A program made the translations under genes and the position numbers. Below, piece after piece: positions 43,289 through 49,931 of a DNA stretch of 55,169 nt (position 1 is its first letter; the number at the start of each line of letters is the position of its first letter). The stretch spans positions 1-55,169 of the forward strand of contig CAMBUL010000008.1 in NCBI GenBank assembly GCA_945871065.1, in the 5' to 3' direction. The DNA comes from Chthoniobacter flavus. Its GTDB lineage: Bacteria > Verrucomicrobiota > Verrucomicrobiia > Chthoniobacterales > JACTMZ01. The notes under the pieces are model-generated. The model saw nothing but the letters and a program-made list of their open reading frames with translations. It ran no database searches and was not told the origin of the DNA.

Positions 43289-43355
43289 GAGCCGCCAACG
43301 CCCCGCCCTGCGCCGGAACCAACGTTCGGCGCCTGGACGACGAAACGAGGCCAAT

Positions 43356-43907
43356 GTGGAACCACAAAAAACGCAACAAGTGAGCATTGAGTCGACCGTG
43401 TCGCAGAAAAAGCGCGTGCTCTTCATCTGCAGCGGCAATTATTACCGCAGTCGGTTGGCCGAGATTCTTTTCAACCATGAAGCGGCTGCCGCCGGTTTGG
43501 CTTGGGAATCGGGCTCCCGAGGCTTGCTCAAGGCGCGCGAACTGAAGGGTATGTCGGGGCACACCGCAGCCTACCTCAAAGAGGCTGAACTGACCCACCT
43601 TGCCGCGGAACCGCGCGACCCGATTCCCATCGATGTGGAAGACCTGACGGGCTCCGATCTCATCGTCGCGATGTGCCGCGAGGAACACCAGCCGATGATC
43701 GAGCAAAAGTTCCTCTCACTGGCCAAGGCATTGCACAAGGCGGGGCGGATCCGCTTCTGGAATGTTTACGATGTCCCGGCGCGCCCCCATGCCATCGTTC
43801 GCCTGCTCGGCGGCGGTCACAAGGGCCCCAGTCAGCCCGCCGGTAGCGGCACGGAACATATCGCCTTGGCGGTCAAAGAATTGGTCCGGGAATTGGCCAA
43901 GCATTAA
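43356..43907 (+). CDS. Low-molecular-weight protein tyrosine phosphatase-like protein
   Basis: The track ORF begins inside trmL; GTG at 43356 with GAGG six bases upstream is a better start, giving 183 residues (MEPQKTQQVSIES). The P-loop RVLFICSGNYYRSRLAEILFNHEA fits CX5R(S/T), with the LMW-PTP/arsenate reductase fold; the usual NICRS is here NYYRS. The late aspartate pair of the family may be in VYDVPARPH. The fold is supported; substrate (phosphotyrosine, arsenate or another phosphoester) is not. Confidence 0.75.
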   Translation: MEPQKTQQVSIESTVSQKKRVLFICSGNYYRSRLAEILFNHEAAAAGLAWESGSRGLLKARELKGMSGHTAAYLKEAELTHLAAEPRDPIPIDVEDLTGSDLIVAMCREEHQPMIEQKFLSLAKALHKAGRIRFWNVYDVPARPHAIVRLLGGGHKGPSQPAGSGTEHIALAVKELVRELAKH

Positions 43908-44000
43908 CGTTGTAGATACGAGATAGAATACTCATATCAAACCACCTCCAAGCCATTTTCTACTGGTCAAGGGGGGGAACATACAGTAGGTTATTCGATT
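43908..44000. promoter_or_regulatory. AT-rich intergenic region with inverted repeats, upstream of the 99-aa gene
   Basis: 93 bp, noticeably richer in A and T than its surroundings. It contains an imperfect dyad GATAcGAG...CTCaTATC (43915-43938) and CTACTG (43960-43965) with CAGTAG (43984-43989) flanking a GGGGGGG run. It probably holds the promoter for the small gene and nuoA. No single -35/-10 pair stands out. Confidence 0.35.
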
Positions 44001-44300
44001 ATGCCGATTCAGAGAAAAAGCGCTTTTTCCCGCCGATTGCCGGATTTGGTCACCGAAGAATTAGTCGGTGTACTTTCCAAGAAAACCTCCTTCGAATTCA
44101 AGCAACTCTTCGACTTGGTCCACGAAAAACTGCGCAAGCGCAACGCGGCCAGCGGAGGAGAAGAAATGCTCCGCCTGCGCGCCTACGAAAAGCTGCAAAA
44201 TCTTGTTTCCCGCGGCATGGTCAAGAAGACCGGCAAGAAATACCGGGGACTCGCTTCTTTGGCCAACGCCCTTGAGCCGGCCGACGCGCCGGTTCGCTGA
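44001..44300 (+). CDS. Hypothetical protein, probable winged-helix fold
   Basis: 99-residue basic protein, not recognised. The body SFEFKQLFDLVHEKLRKRNAASGGEEMLRLRAYEKLQNLVSRGMVKKTGKKYRGLASL has the helix-helix-wing pattern of small DNA-binding winged-helix proteins, ending in a lysine/glycine wing. The start ATG is preceded by TAGG at modest distance. nuoA starts 13 nt after its stop, so the two are probably cotranscribed. Composition matches its neighbours; no sign of transfer. Confidence 0.65.
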   Translation: MPIQRKSAFSRRLPDLVTEELVGVLSKKTSFEFKQLFDLVHEKLRKRNAASGGEEMLRLRAYEKLQNLVSRGMVKKTGKKYRGLASLANALEPADAPVR

Positions 44301-44313
44301 CGTTCCGCTTGGT

Positions 44314-44691
44314 ATGCTCACCGAGCAGTACCTGCCGCTGGCCATCCACATCGCCGTGGCCATCGGCTTGTCGGCCTCCATCTTTGCCGCCAGCCTTCTG
44401 CTCGGCCGGGCCGGAAAGCGCACGCCGGCCAAAGACATGGCTTACGAGTGCGGCATGCCCGTACGGGAAGCAGCCGCCCCGCGCTTCAGTGTGAAGTTCT
44501 ATCTCGTGGCCATGCTCTTCATCCTTTTCGATATCGAGATCGTCTTCATGTATCCTTGGGCCGTCGTCTACCGCGACTTTCTGGCACAGCAGGGCGGCAT
44601 CATCTTCTGGAGCATGGCCGGTTTTGTCACCGTGCTGACCATCGGCTACATTTACGCCCTCAAAAAAGGCGCGTTGGATTGGCGTAGTTAG
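44314..44691 (+). CDS. nuoA: NADH-quinone oxidoreductase subunit A, solitary
   Basis: Small membrane subunit of respiratory complex I. Start at ATG 44314 (MLTEQYLPLAIHIAVAIGLSASIFAASLLLG); the track start in another gene is wrong. 125 residues with three TM helices; AYECGMPVREAAAPRFSVKFYLVAMLFILFDIEIVFMYPWAVV contains the conserved ECG and FDIE motifs, so it should be functional. Unusually, nuoB-nuoN do not follow: the next gene is a convergent aminotransferase. Confidence 0.93.
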   Translation: MLTEQYLPLAIHIAVAIGLSASIFAASLLLGRAGKRTPAKDMAYECGMPVREAAAPRFSVKFYLVAMLFILFDIEIVFMYPWAVVYRDFLAQQGGIIFWSMAGFVTVLTIGYIYALKKGALDWRS

Positions 44692-44796
44692 AGCAGCCAA
44701 AGATTTTCCGCGTCCATGGTGCAGTGCCAGCGCGCTCCGACCACTGCTCCCAGCCCTGCGTGGCGACATAATCTGGTTCCAGCCTCGAAGTTCGGG
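44692..44796. other. Gap between convergent nuoA and aminotransferase genes
   Basis: 105 bp. No terminator with a T-run is evident. One minus-strand frame stays open through the whole gap into the aminotransferase 3' end and reads FEAGTRLCRHAGLGAVVGARWHC before stopping opposite the nuoA stop. It has no start codon of its own, so it is either chance or the tail of a degraded gene. Confidence 0.3.
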
Positions 44797-46158
44797 TCAA
44801 AGCATCCCAGCCAGCCGACCGGCCAGAAAATCCGACTCTTGCGGGGTTAGATCGAAAGGTGGGGCCAAGGACAGCACGTTTCCCTGCCGCCCCCCGGCGA
44901 GCAGCAAGATTCCCTCCTGTAAAGCCTCCGTCACACAGTGCGCCGCCAAGGCTTGATCCGGCGAACCATCGGCCCGAATAATTTCCATCCCAACCAACAA
45001 GCCCGCCCCGCGCACATCGCCAACCGTCGCCGCCGGAATTTTCTGCAACACCTCCCGCAAATGCCGTCCAGCCGCCAGCACCTTGGCCGCCGTCTCCGGC
45101 CTCGCATGCTCCCGCAAGGCGGCAACAGCCATGGCACAGCCCAGCGGGTTGCCAAGAAACGTGCTGGTGTGCAGCGCCTCGCCAGCCGACTCAGGCCATG
45201 CGTCCATCACGGTGGCGCGACCGACACAGGCAGACAGGGGAAATCCGGAAGTCAGCGCTTTGCCGAGACAAATGAGGTCGGGAACAACCTCGGAGTGCTC
45301 GCACGCGAAAAGTCGTCCGGTGCGGTTCAGTCCGGTATAAATCTCATCGGCCACAAGGAGAATTTTCTCCTCGTCACAAAGCCGCCGGAGAAGCCGAAGA
45401 AAATCACGCGGCGGCACGATATCCCCTCCCCGGCCTTGGATCGGCTCGACCAGGATGGCCCCGATCTCACCCTTGCTTAGTTCGGTGACAATGCGTCTTT
45501 CCAGCTCTTCGAGACAACCGTTGCTGCAATGGGGAAATTCCCCCCCTTCGAGGGCCAAGACACCGCCGTGCCCGAGCGGACACCGGAAACAATACGGATA
45601 AGGGACGCTCACCGCGAATCCACCAAGTTGCGCGGCGAAGGGTGCGCGGAAAAACTCCAGTGCCGATGCTTCGAGTGCTCCGTAGCCGAGGCCATGATAA
45701 GCCCCGGCGAAGACGAGCACGCCCGGCTTGCCACTATGGAGCACCGCCGTCTTCAGAGCGGCCTCGATCGCATCCGACCCCGAATTGCCGAGGATCACTT
45801 TGCCACGACCCACGCCCCACCGCTCAAAAGTGAGCTCGCTGAGCATTTCGCACAGCTCGACTTTCGATTCCGCCGGATGCACATCTCCCATGGCATGAAG
45901 GAGTTTTCGCGACTGGTCCGCAAGTGCCTCTCGCACTGGTGGCGACGAATGGCCCAACCCCGCCACCCCGAAGCCGGAAGTAAAATCGAGGAAACGGTTG
46001 CCGTCCGCGTCCCACACATTGACCCCTTCGGCCCTCTCCCAGAAAACAGGCCACCGTTCGCCGACCAGCGTCACGTTGCGCGACTCGACCCGGCGCAGAC
46101 GCGCGGCCAACTCGCGCGAGCGTGGTCCGGGAATTTCCGTACGCAGCTCAGGAAACAT
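44797..46158 (-). CDS. Class III (omega-type) aminotransferase with cysteine-containing insert
   Basis: PLP-dependent fold-type I aminotransferase, 453 residues. FLDFTSGFGVAGLGHSSPPV, GNSGSDAIEAALKTA, LLVADEIYTGLNRTGRLFACEHSEVVPDLICLGKALTSGFPLSA (PLP lysine in GKAL) and HTSTFLGNPLGCAMAVAAL are the class III signatures. An insert reads YPYCFRCPLGHGG and then HCSNGCLEELE, a CxxC plus CxxxC arrangement known from some archaeal-type 4-aminobutyrate aminotransferases. Candidate substrates are 4-aminobutyrate, acetylornithine or other omega-amino acids. It diverges from the EIIA gene. Confidence 0.85.
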   Translation of the reverse strand: MFPELRTEIPGPRSRELAARLRRVESRNVTLVGERWPVFWERAEGVNVWDADGNRFLDFTSGFGVAGLGHSSPPVREALADQSRKLLHAMGDVHPAESKVELCEMLSELTFERWGVGRGKVILGNSGSDAIEAALKTAVLHSGKPGVLVFAGAYHGLGYGALEASALEFFRAPFAAQLGGFAVSVPYPYCFRCPLGHGGVLALEGGEFPHCSNGCLEELERRIVTELSKGEIGAILVEPIQGRGGDIVPPRDFLRLLRRLCDEEKILLVADEIYTGLNRTGRLFACEHSEVVPDLICLGKALTSGFPLSACVGRATVMDAWPESAGEALHTSTFLGNPLGCAMAVAALREHARPETAAKVLAAGRHLREVLQKIPAATVGDVRGAGLLVGMEIIRADGSPDQALAAHCVTEALQEGILLLAGGRQGNVLSLAPPFDLTPQESDFLAGRLAGML

Positions 46159-46223
46159 AGGCGAACGCTAACCCTTTCACCATCGTAGCGCTAACACCTT
46201 CCGTCCGGACAGTCAGGCGCACG

Positions 46224-46237
46224 TTGCCCGCGGGCAA
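46224..46237. promoter_or_regulatory. Perfect 14-bp palindrome, candidate operator
   Basis: TTGCCCGCGGGCAA reads the same on both strands. It lies in the 128-bp space between the divergent aminotransferase and EIIA genes, 6 bp upstream of a possible -35 element of the EIIA gene. An 8-bp palindrome TAGCGCTA lies at 46186-46193. Both suit binding of a dimeric regulator. Confidence 0.45.
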
Positions 46238-46243
46238 TTCATC

Positions 46244-46271
46244 TTGCCATGTGGGACTCCGTTGGTATCGT
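46244..46271 (+). promoter_or_regulatory. Possible sigma-70-type promoter of ptsN-argS
   Basis: TTGCCA (46244-46249, 5 of 6 to consensus) and TATCGT (46266-46271, 4 of 6) are 16 bp apart. Transcription would begin near 46278, only a few bases before the AAGG and ATG 46287, so the 5' leader would be very short. Confidence 0.35.
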
Positions 46272-46286
46272 GGCGGGTCAAGGCGC

Positions 46287-46754
46287 ATGACACTGTCGAG
46301 TTTGCTCACAGTCGGGGAAATTATTCCCGAAATGAAAACAACGGAGCGATGGCCGGCGATCACGGAGATCGTAGACCTGCTCGTGTCGACGCAACGTATT
46401 GAACCGCAATACCGGGAGAGCGTTTTGGACGCCTTGAAGCAGCGCGAGGAAACGATGAGCACAGGCATCGGGTTCGGCATCGCCATCCCGCATGCCTCGT
46501 CGGAGCACGTCACTGAAGTGGTGGCCGCCTTCGGCCGTTCGCCCTCAGGCATCGAATTCGACTCGCTCGACAACGAACTTGTCCATTTTATTGTTTTGTT
46601 CGTTGTTCCCCGTGACCAATTCCAGGTTCACCTGCGTACCCTTGCCGCCATCGCCAAATTCCTCAATGACCGCACGGTGCGCGAGGAACTGGCGGCCGCA
46701 ACCGACGCGCAAGCCATTCTGCAAGTTTTCGCCAGCCGCGGCGGTCACCGCTGA
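46287..46754 (+). CDS. PTS EIIA component of fructose/nitrogen type (PtsN-like)
   Basis: Phosphoryl-accepting EIIA domain protein, 155 residues from ATG 46287 (MTLSSLLTVGEIIPEMKTTERW); the track start is upstream of the AAGG ribosome binding site. The phospho-histidine is in GIGFGIAIPHASSEHVTEVVAAFGRSPSGIEFDSLDNELVHFIVLFVVP, the standard EIIA-2 motif. A stand-alone EIIA next to a housekeeping gene is typical of the regulatory (Ntr-type) system rather than sugar uptake. The stop is immediately followed by argS (TGAATG). Confidence 0.88.
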   Translation: MTLSSLLTVGEIIPEMKTTERWPAITEIVDLLVSTQRIEPQYRESVLDALKQREETMSTGIGFGIAIPHASSEHVTEVVAAFGRSPSGIEFDSLDNELVHFIVLFVVPRDQFQVHLRTLAAIAKFLNDRTVREELAAATDAQAILQVFASRGGHR

Positions 46755-48467
46755 ATGAGCTCCACGCCGCAGGCCGTGCTGACCAAGCGGCTGCACGCGG
46801 CGTTGGTCGCGTGCGGCTTTCCTCCCGAGCGCGGCGAGGTTACCACGGCAGCCGACACACGATTCGGCGACTACCAGGCCAATGCCGCCATGGTCTTGGC
46901 CAAGGAAGCAAAAACCAACCCGCGCGTTCTCGCCGCAAGGATCGCCGACTACTTCGAGGCAGGGGACATTTGCGAGAAGCCGGAAATTGCCGGCCCGGGC
47001 TTCCTCAACTTCCGCCTCAAGCCGCTTTGGGTCTCCCGGCAACTCCGGGACTTGGCTGGCGATGCCCGCTGCGGGGTGCCCGCCACCGCGAACCCGCTTC
47101 GCATCATCATCGACTTCAGTTCACCCAACATCGCCAAGCCGATGCACGTCGGGCACATCCGCAGCACGATCCTCGGTGATACGCTGGCCCGCATCGCACG
47201 GTTTGTCGGCCACGAAGTCGTGACCGACAACCACCTGGGCGACTGGGGCACGCAATTCGGCAAAGTCCTTTACGGTTGGAAGCATCTTCTCGATCGCAGT
47301 GCGCTGGAAAAAGACCCGGTCGCGGAAATGACGCGCCTCTACCGCGAGGTCAACACGCTCGAGCAGACCGACCCCGCCGTGCACAAAGCGGCGCGGGAAG
47401 AACTGGTCAAACTACAACAAGGCGATCCGGAAAACCGCGCCATCTGGCAGCAACTGGTCGATTTATCCTGGGCCGAGTTCGAAGAAATCTACGAAAAGCT
47501 CGGGGTCGGTTTCGATCAACGCCTGGGGGAAAGCTTCTACGATCCGGCACTTGCTGCTCTGGTCGCTAAACTTCTCTCCACTGGAACGGCGCAAGTCAGC
47601 GAGGGGGCTGTTTGTATTTTTTTCCCGGATGTCCCGGCCCTCAAAGAAACACCCTGCCTCATTCGCAAGAGCGACGGCGGCTTCCTCTATGCCACCACCG
47701 ACCTCGCCACGATGGAATACCGTATCGAGCGATGGAACCCGCACGCCATCTGGTATGTGACCGGTGCCCCGCAGCAGTTGCACTTCCAACAGGTTTTCGC
47801 CGCCGCCAGGCGGATGGGAGTGGGCACGAAGCTCGATCATATCGCCTTCGGTAGCATTCTCGGCGAGGATCACAAGCTCATGAAGACACGCTCGGGGGAC
47901 AATGTCCCACTGCGCGACTTGATCGACGAGGCCGTCAGCCGGGCGCGTGCCATGATCGAGGAGAAGAATCCGGATCTGCCTGCCGGGGAAAAAGACCAGA
48001 TCGCGCGTGTCGTGGGACTTGGTGCAGTCAAATACGGCGAGCTCTCCCAGCACCGGATGAGCGACTATGTCTTTTCCTGGTCCAAGATGCTCTCCTTGCA
48101 GGGCAACACCGCGCCCTACTTGCAAAACGCCTACGTGCGGGTGCGCTCGATCTTCCGCAAGCTTGGCGCCGAACTCGGAAGCGTTCAGGACGTTGTCCTC
48201 ACGGAGCCGGCCGAACTTGCCCTGGCCAAGAAACTTCTCCAGTTCGGCGAAATTGTCCCTCTCGTCCTCCACGACTTCCGGCCGAATCTTCTGGCCAACC
48301 ATCTCTTCGAGACGGCCAATGCCTTCCACGCTTTCTATGAGGCCTGCCCGGTCCTCAAATCCGAGGGGGTGAGGCAGCACTCCCGCCTCGTCCTTTGCGA
48401 GGCCACCGCCCGCGTGCTCAAACACGGACTCGGTCTCCTCGGCGTGCAGGTGCCCGAAAGGATGTGA
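46755..48467 (+). CDS. argS: Arginyl-tRNA synthetase
   Basis: Class I aminoacyl-tRNA synthetase that charges tRNA-Arg. The N-terminal Add-1 domain (RFGDYQANAAMVLAKEAKTNP), the HIGH motif as FSSPNIAKPMHVGHIRSTILGDTLAR, TDNHLGDWGTQFGKVL, and the KMSKS-like region EDHKLMKTRSGDNVPLRDLIDEA are present, with an intact C-terminal anticodon-binding domain. Length 570. It is directly downstream of the EIIA gene with no spacer. Confidence 0.97.
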   Translation: MSSTPQAVLTKRLHAALVACGFPPERGEVTTAADTRFGDYQANAAMVLAKEAKTNPRVLAARIADYFEAGDICEKPEIAGPGFLNFRLKPLWVSRQLRDLAGDARCGVPATANPLRIIIDFSSPNIAKPMHVGHIRSTILGDTLARIARFVGHEVVTDNHLGDWGTQFGKVLYGWKHLLDRSALEKDPVAEMTRLYREVNTLEQTDPAVHKAAREELVKLQQGDPENRAIWQQLVDLSWAEFEEIYEKLGVGFDQRLGESFYDPALAALVAKLLSTGTAQVSEGAVCIFFPDVPALKETPCLIRKSDGGFLYATTDLATMEYRIERWNPHAIWYVTGAPQQLHFQQVFAAARRMGVGTKLDHIAFGSILGEDHKLMKTRSGDNVPLRDLIDEAVSRARAMIEEKNPDLPAGEKDQIARVVGLGAVKYGELSQHRMSDYVFSWSKMLSLQGNTAPYLQNAYVRVRSIFRKLGAELGSVQDVVLTEPAELALAKKLLQFGEIVPLVLHDFRPNLLANHLFETANAFHAFYEACPVLKSEGVRQHSRLVLCEATARVLKHGLGLLGVQVPERM

Positions 48468-48482
48468 GGGTGGATGGCGGGA

Positions 48483-48499
48483 CCCCTCCCCGCTAGGGG
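48483..48499 (+). terminator. Stem-loop after argS
   Basis: CCCCT pairs with AGGGG around a 7-nt loop, 15 nt after the argS stop. A second inverted repeat, TTGACC (48516-48521) and GGTCAA (48544-48549), follows and ends in AAAAA, which on the minus strand gives a T-run before the stem. Likely the transcription end of ptsN-argS. Confidence 0.4.
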
Positions 48500-48571
48500 C
48501 AACGGTTCAGCTGACTTGACCGCCGAGGCACTCTGCCCTGCAGGGTCAAAAAGCCCGGCACCCCCCTTGGT

Positions 48572-49285
48572 TCACCGGCCGCGGTCACGCGCCGCGATAT
48601 CCATCCAGAGGGCCTGGCGGAAAAATGGGGCGCGGCGGTGGCGGAAACCCCACCAGCCGGCCGCAATGGCCAGCTTGCGCAGTTCGGGAAAGGAAAATGC
48701 GCGCTCCGCCGAGAGACGTGCGTCATGCTTGGTCATGGCATCGCGGTAAATGAGCGCGGTCACGGCGAAGATTCCGGCTTGAGCCAGGCGCGAACGGCGC
48801 AAATCGGTGATCAAGGCCACCCCTTTGGTCAATTCGCGGCAGCGGCGCAGCAGACGGATGGCGTCGGTTTCACCAAGGTGATGCAACACAAGGTTGCAGA
48901 GCACGACATCGTAGAGGTCTCCCTCAGCGAAACGGAGGAAGTCCGCGCGTGCGTAACGGATCTCGGGGAAACCGTGGGAAAGCTTTTCCGCAATCTGCAA
49001 TGTCGGTTGCTGCCGGTCCACCGCCGTAACCACGATGGGACAGCCGACTTCCCGGGCGCGTTTGACCAAGGCACGCGGAATATCCCCTGCCCCGGTGCCG
49101 AGGTCGAGCACCCTGAGCGGCTGACGCCGCGCGAGAACAGGCCCGAGGTAATCGAGCACCAAGCGGTGCGCACCAAAGCGACAGTTGAGAGATTCCAGAT
49201 TCACCAAATCGGACTCGAGTTCCGGCGTGACCTGCTCGGCCACGTCCATCCACTCGGGACGACTTTCTTCAAAACGGCGGATCAT
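48572..49285 (-). CDS. Class I SAM-dependent methyltransferase
   Basis: 237 residues from ATG 49285 (MIRRFEESRPEWMDVAEQVTPEL), overlapping the pgeF stop by ATGA. SAM motif I is RVLDLGTGAGDIPRALVKRA, followed by motif II VVTAVDRQQPTLQIAEKL and YDVVLCNLVLHHLGETDAIRLLRRCRELTKGVALITDLRRSRL, typical of the Methyltransf_11/25 group that methylates small molecules. The substrate is unknown. It is the last gene of the minus-strand envelope cluster. Confidence 0.85.
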   Translation of the reverse strand: MIRRFEESRPEWMDVAEQVTPELESDLVNLESLNCRFGAHRLVLDYLGPVLARRQPLRVLDLGTGAGDIPRALVKRAREVGCPIVVTAVDRQQPTLQIAEKLSHGFPEIRYARADFLRFAEGDLYDVVLCNLVLHHLGETDAIRLLRRCRELTKGVALITDLRRSRLAQAGIFAVTALIYRDAMTKHDARLSAERAFSFPELRKLAIAAGWWGFRHRRAPFFRQALWMDIAARDRGR

Positions 49286-49923
49286 GGGAGTAACTGCAAG
49301 ACTGCCAGCATCCGGCCAGTGCGACCGCGCTCGACGCGGTACGAATAGTAACGCCCGACTTCCCGCCCGGTGCAAATGCCGTCGTCGATAACCTGCCCGG
49401 CCCCTGCGTCCCGCGCTTGCGCGGCAATCTCGGCCGCAAAATCGGTTTCGTAGAGTGGGGGCCGGATGCAAGGGCTGAGGTGGACGACCAAGTCGGCAGG
49501 TTCGATGCCGAACCCGGTGCGCATCAGATCGATGGTGCGGCCGGTGATATTCAAGGCCGTGCCGGCGCGTCCCGAATGGACCAAGCCAACGGCACGGCCG
49601 TTTTGGTCGGCAAGATAGACGGCAGCGCAGTCCGCCACGTAAATCCCGAGCGTCAGTCCCGGACGGTCCGTAACAAGCGCATCCGCACCGCGATGAAGTC
49701 CCGGACCGCCGACCATGACCACTTTCCCGCCGTGGACCTGCTCCGCCGTGGCGACCATGGCCGGGTCAAAACGATGGCGGCGCAGAAAGTCCTCATGGGC
49801 GGGAGCCAACTGGGCCAAGGCGGTGGCACGATCCGCATCGACATCCACCCCCGCCATGCGTGGGACGAAAGCCGCCCGCACACCAGATTGGGACGGCAGC
49901 GGCTGGAAGTTCGACTGCGGCAC
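49282..49923 (-). CDS. pgeF: Peptidoglycan editing factor / multicopper polyphenol oxidase family (YfiH)
   Basis: Cytoplasmic YfiH/PgeF family protein; in E. coli PgeF prevents misincorporation of serine into peptidoglycan precursors, and the family also shows laccase and adenosine deaminase activities. The metal Cys-His-His ligands are in TAEQVHGGKV, YVADCAAVYLADQNGRAV and GLVHSGRAGT (usually HAGWRG). The later LSPCI and YYSYRVERGRTGRM are family-typical. Length 213, slightly short. Overlaps the methyltransferase gene by four bases; TolC-family gene is 8 nt upstream. Confidence 0.88.
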   Translation of the reverse strand: MPQSNFQPLPSQSGVRAAFVPRMAGVDVDADRATALAQLAPAHEDFLRRHRFDPAMVATAEQVHGGKVVMVGGPGLHRGADALVTDRPGLTLGIYVADCAAVYLADQNGRAVGLVHSGRAGTALNITGRTIDLMRTGFGIEPADLVVHLSPCIRPPLYETDFAAEIAAQARDAGAGQVIDDGICTGREVGRYYSYRVERGRTGRMLAVLQLLP

Positions 49924-49931
49924 CGCGACGA

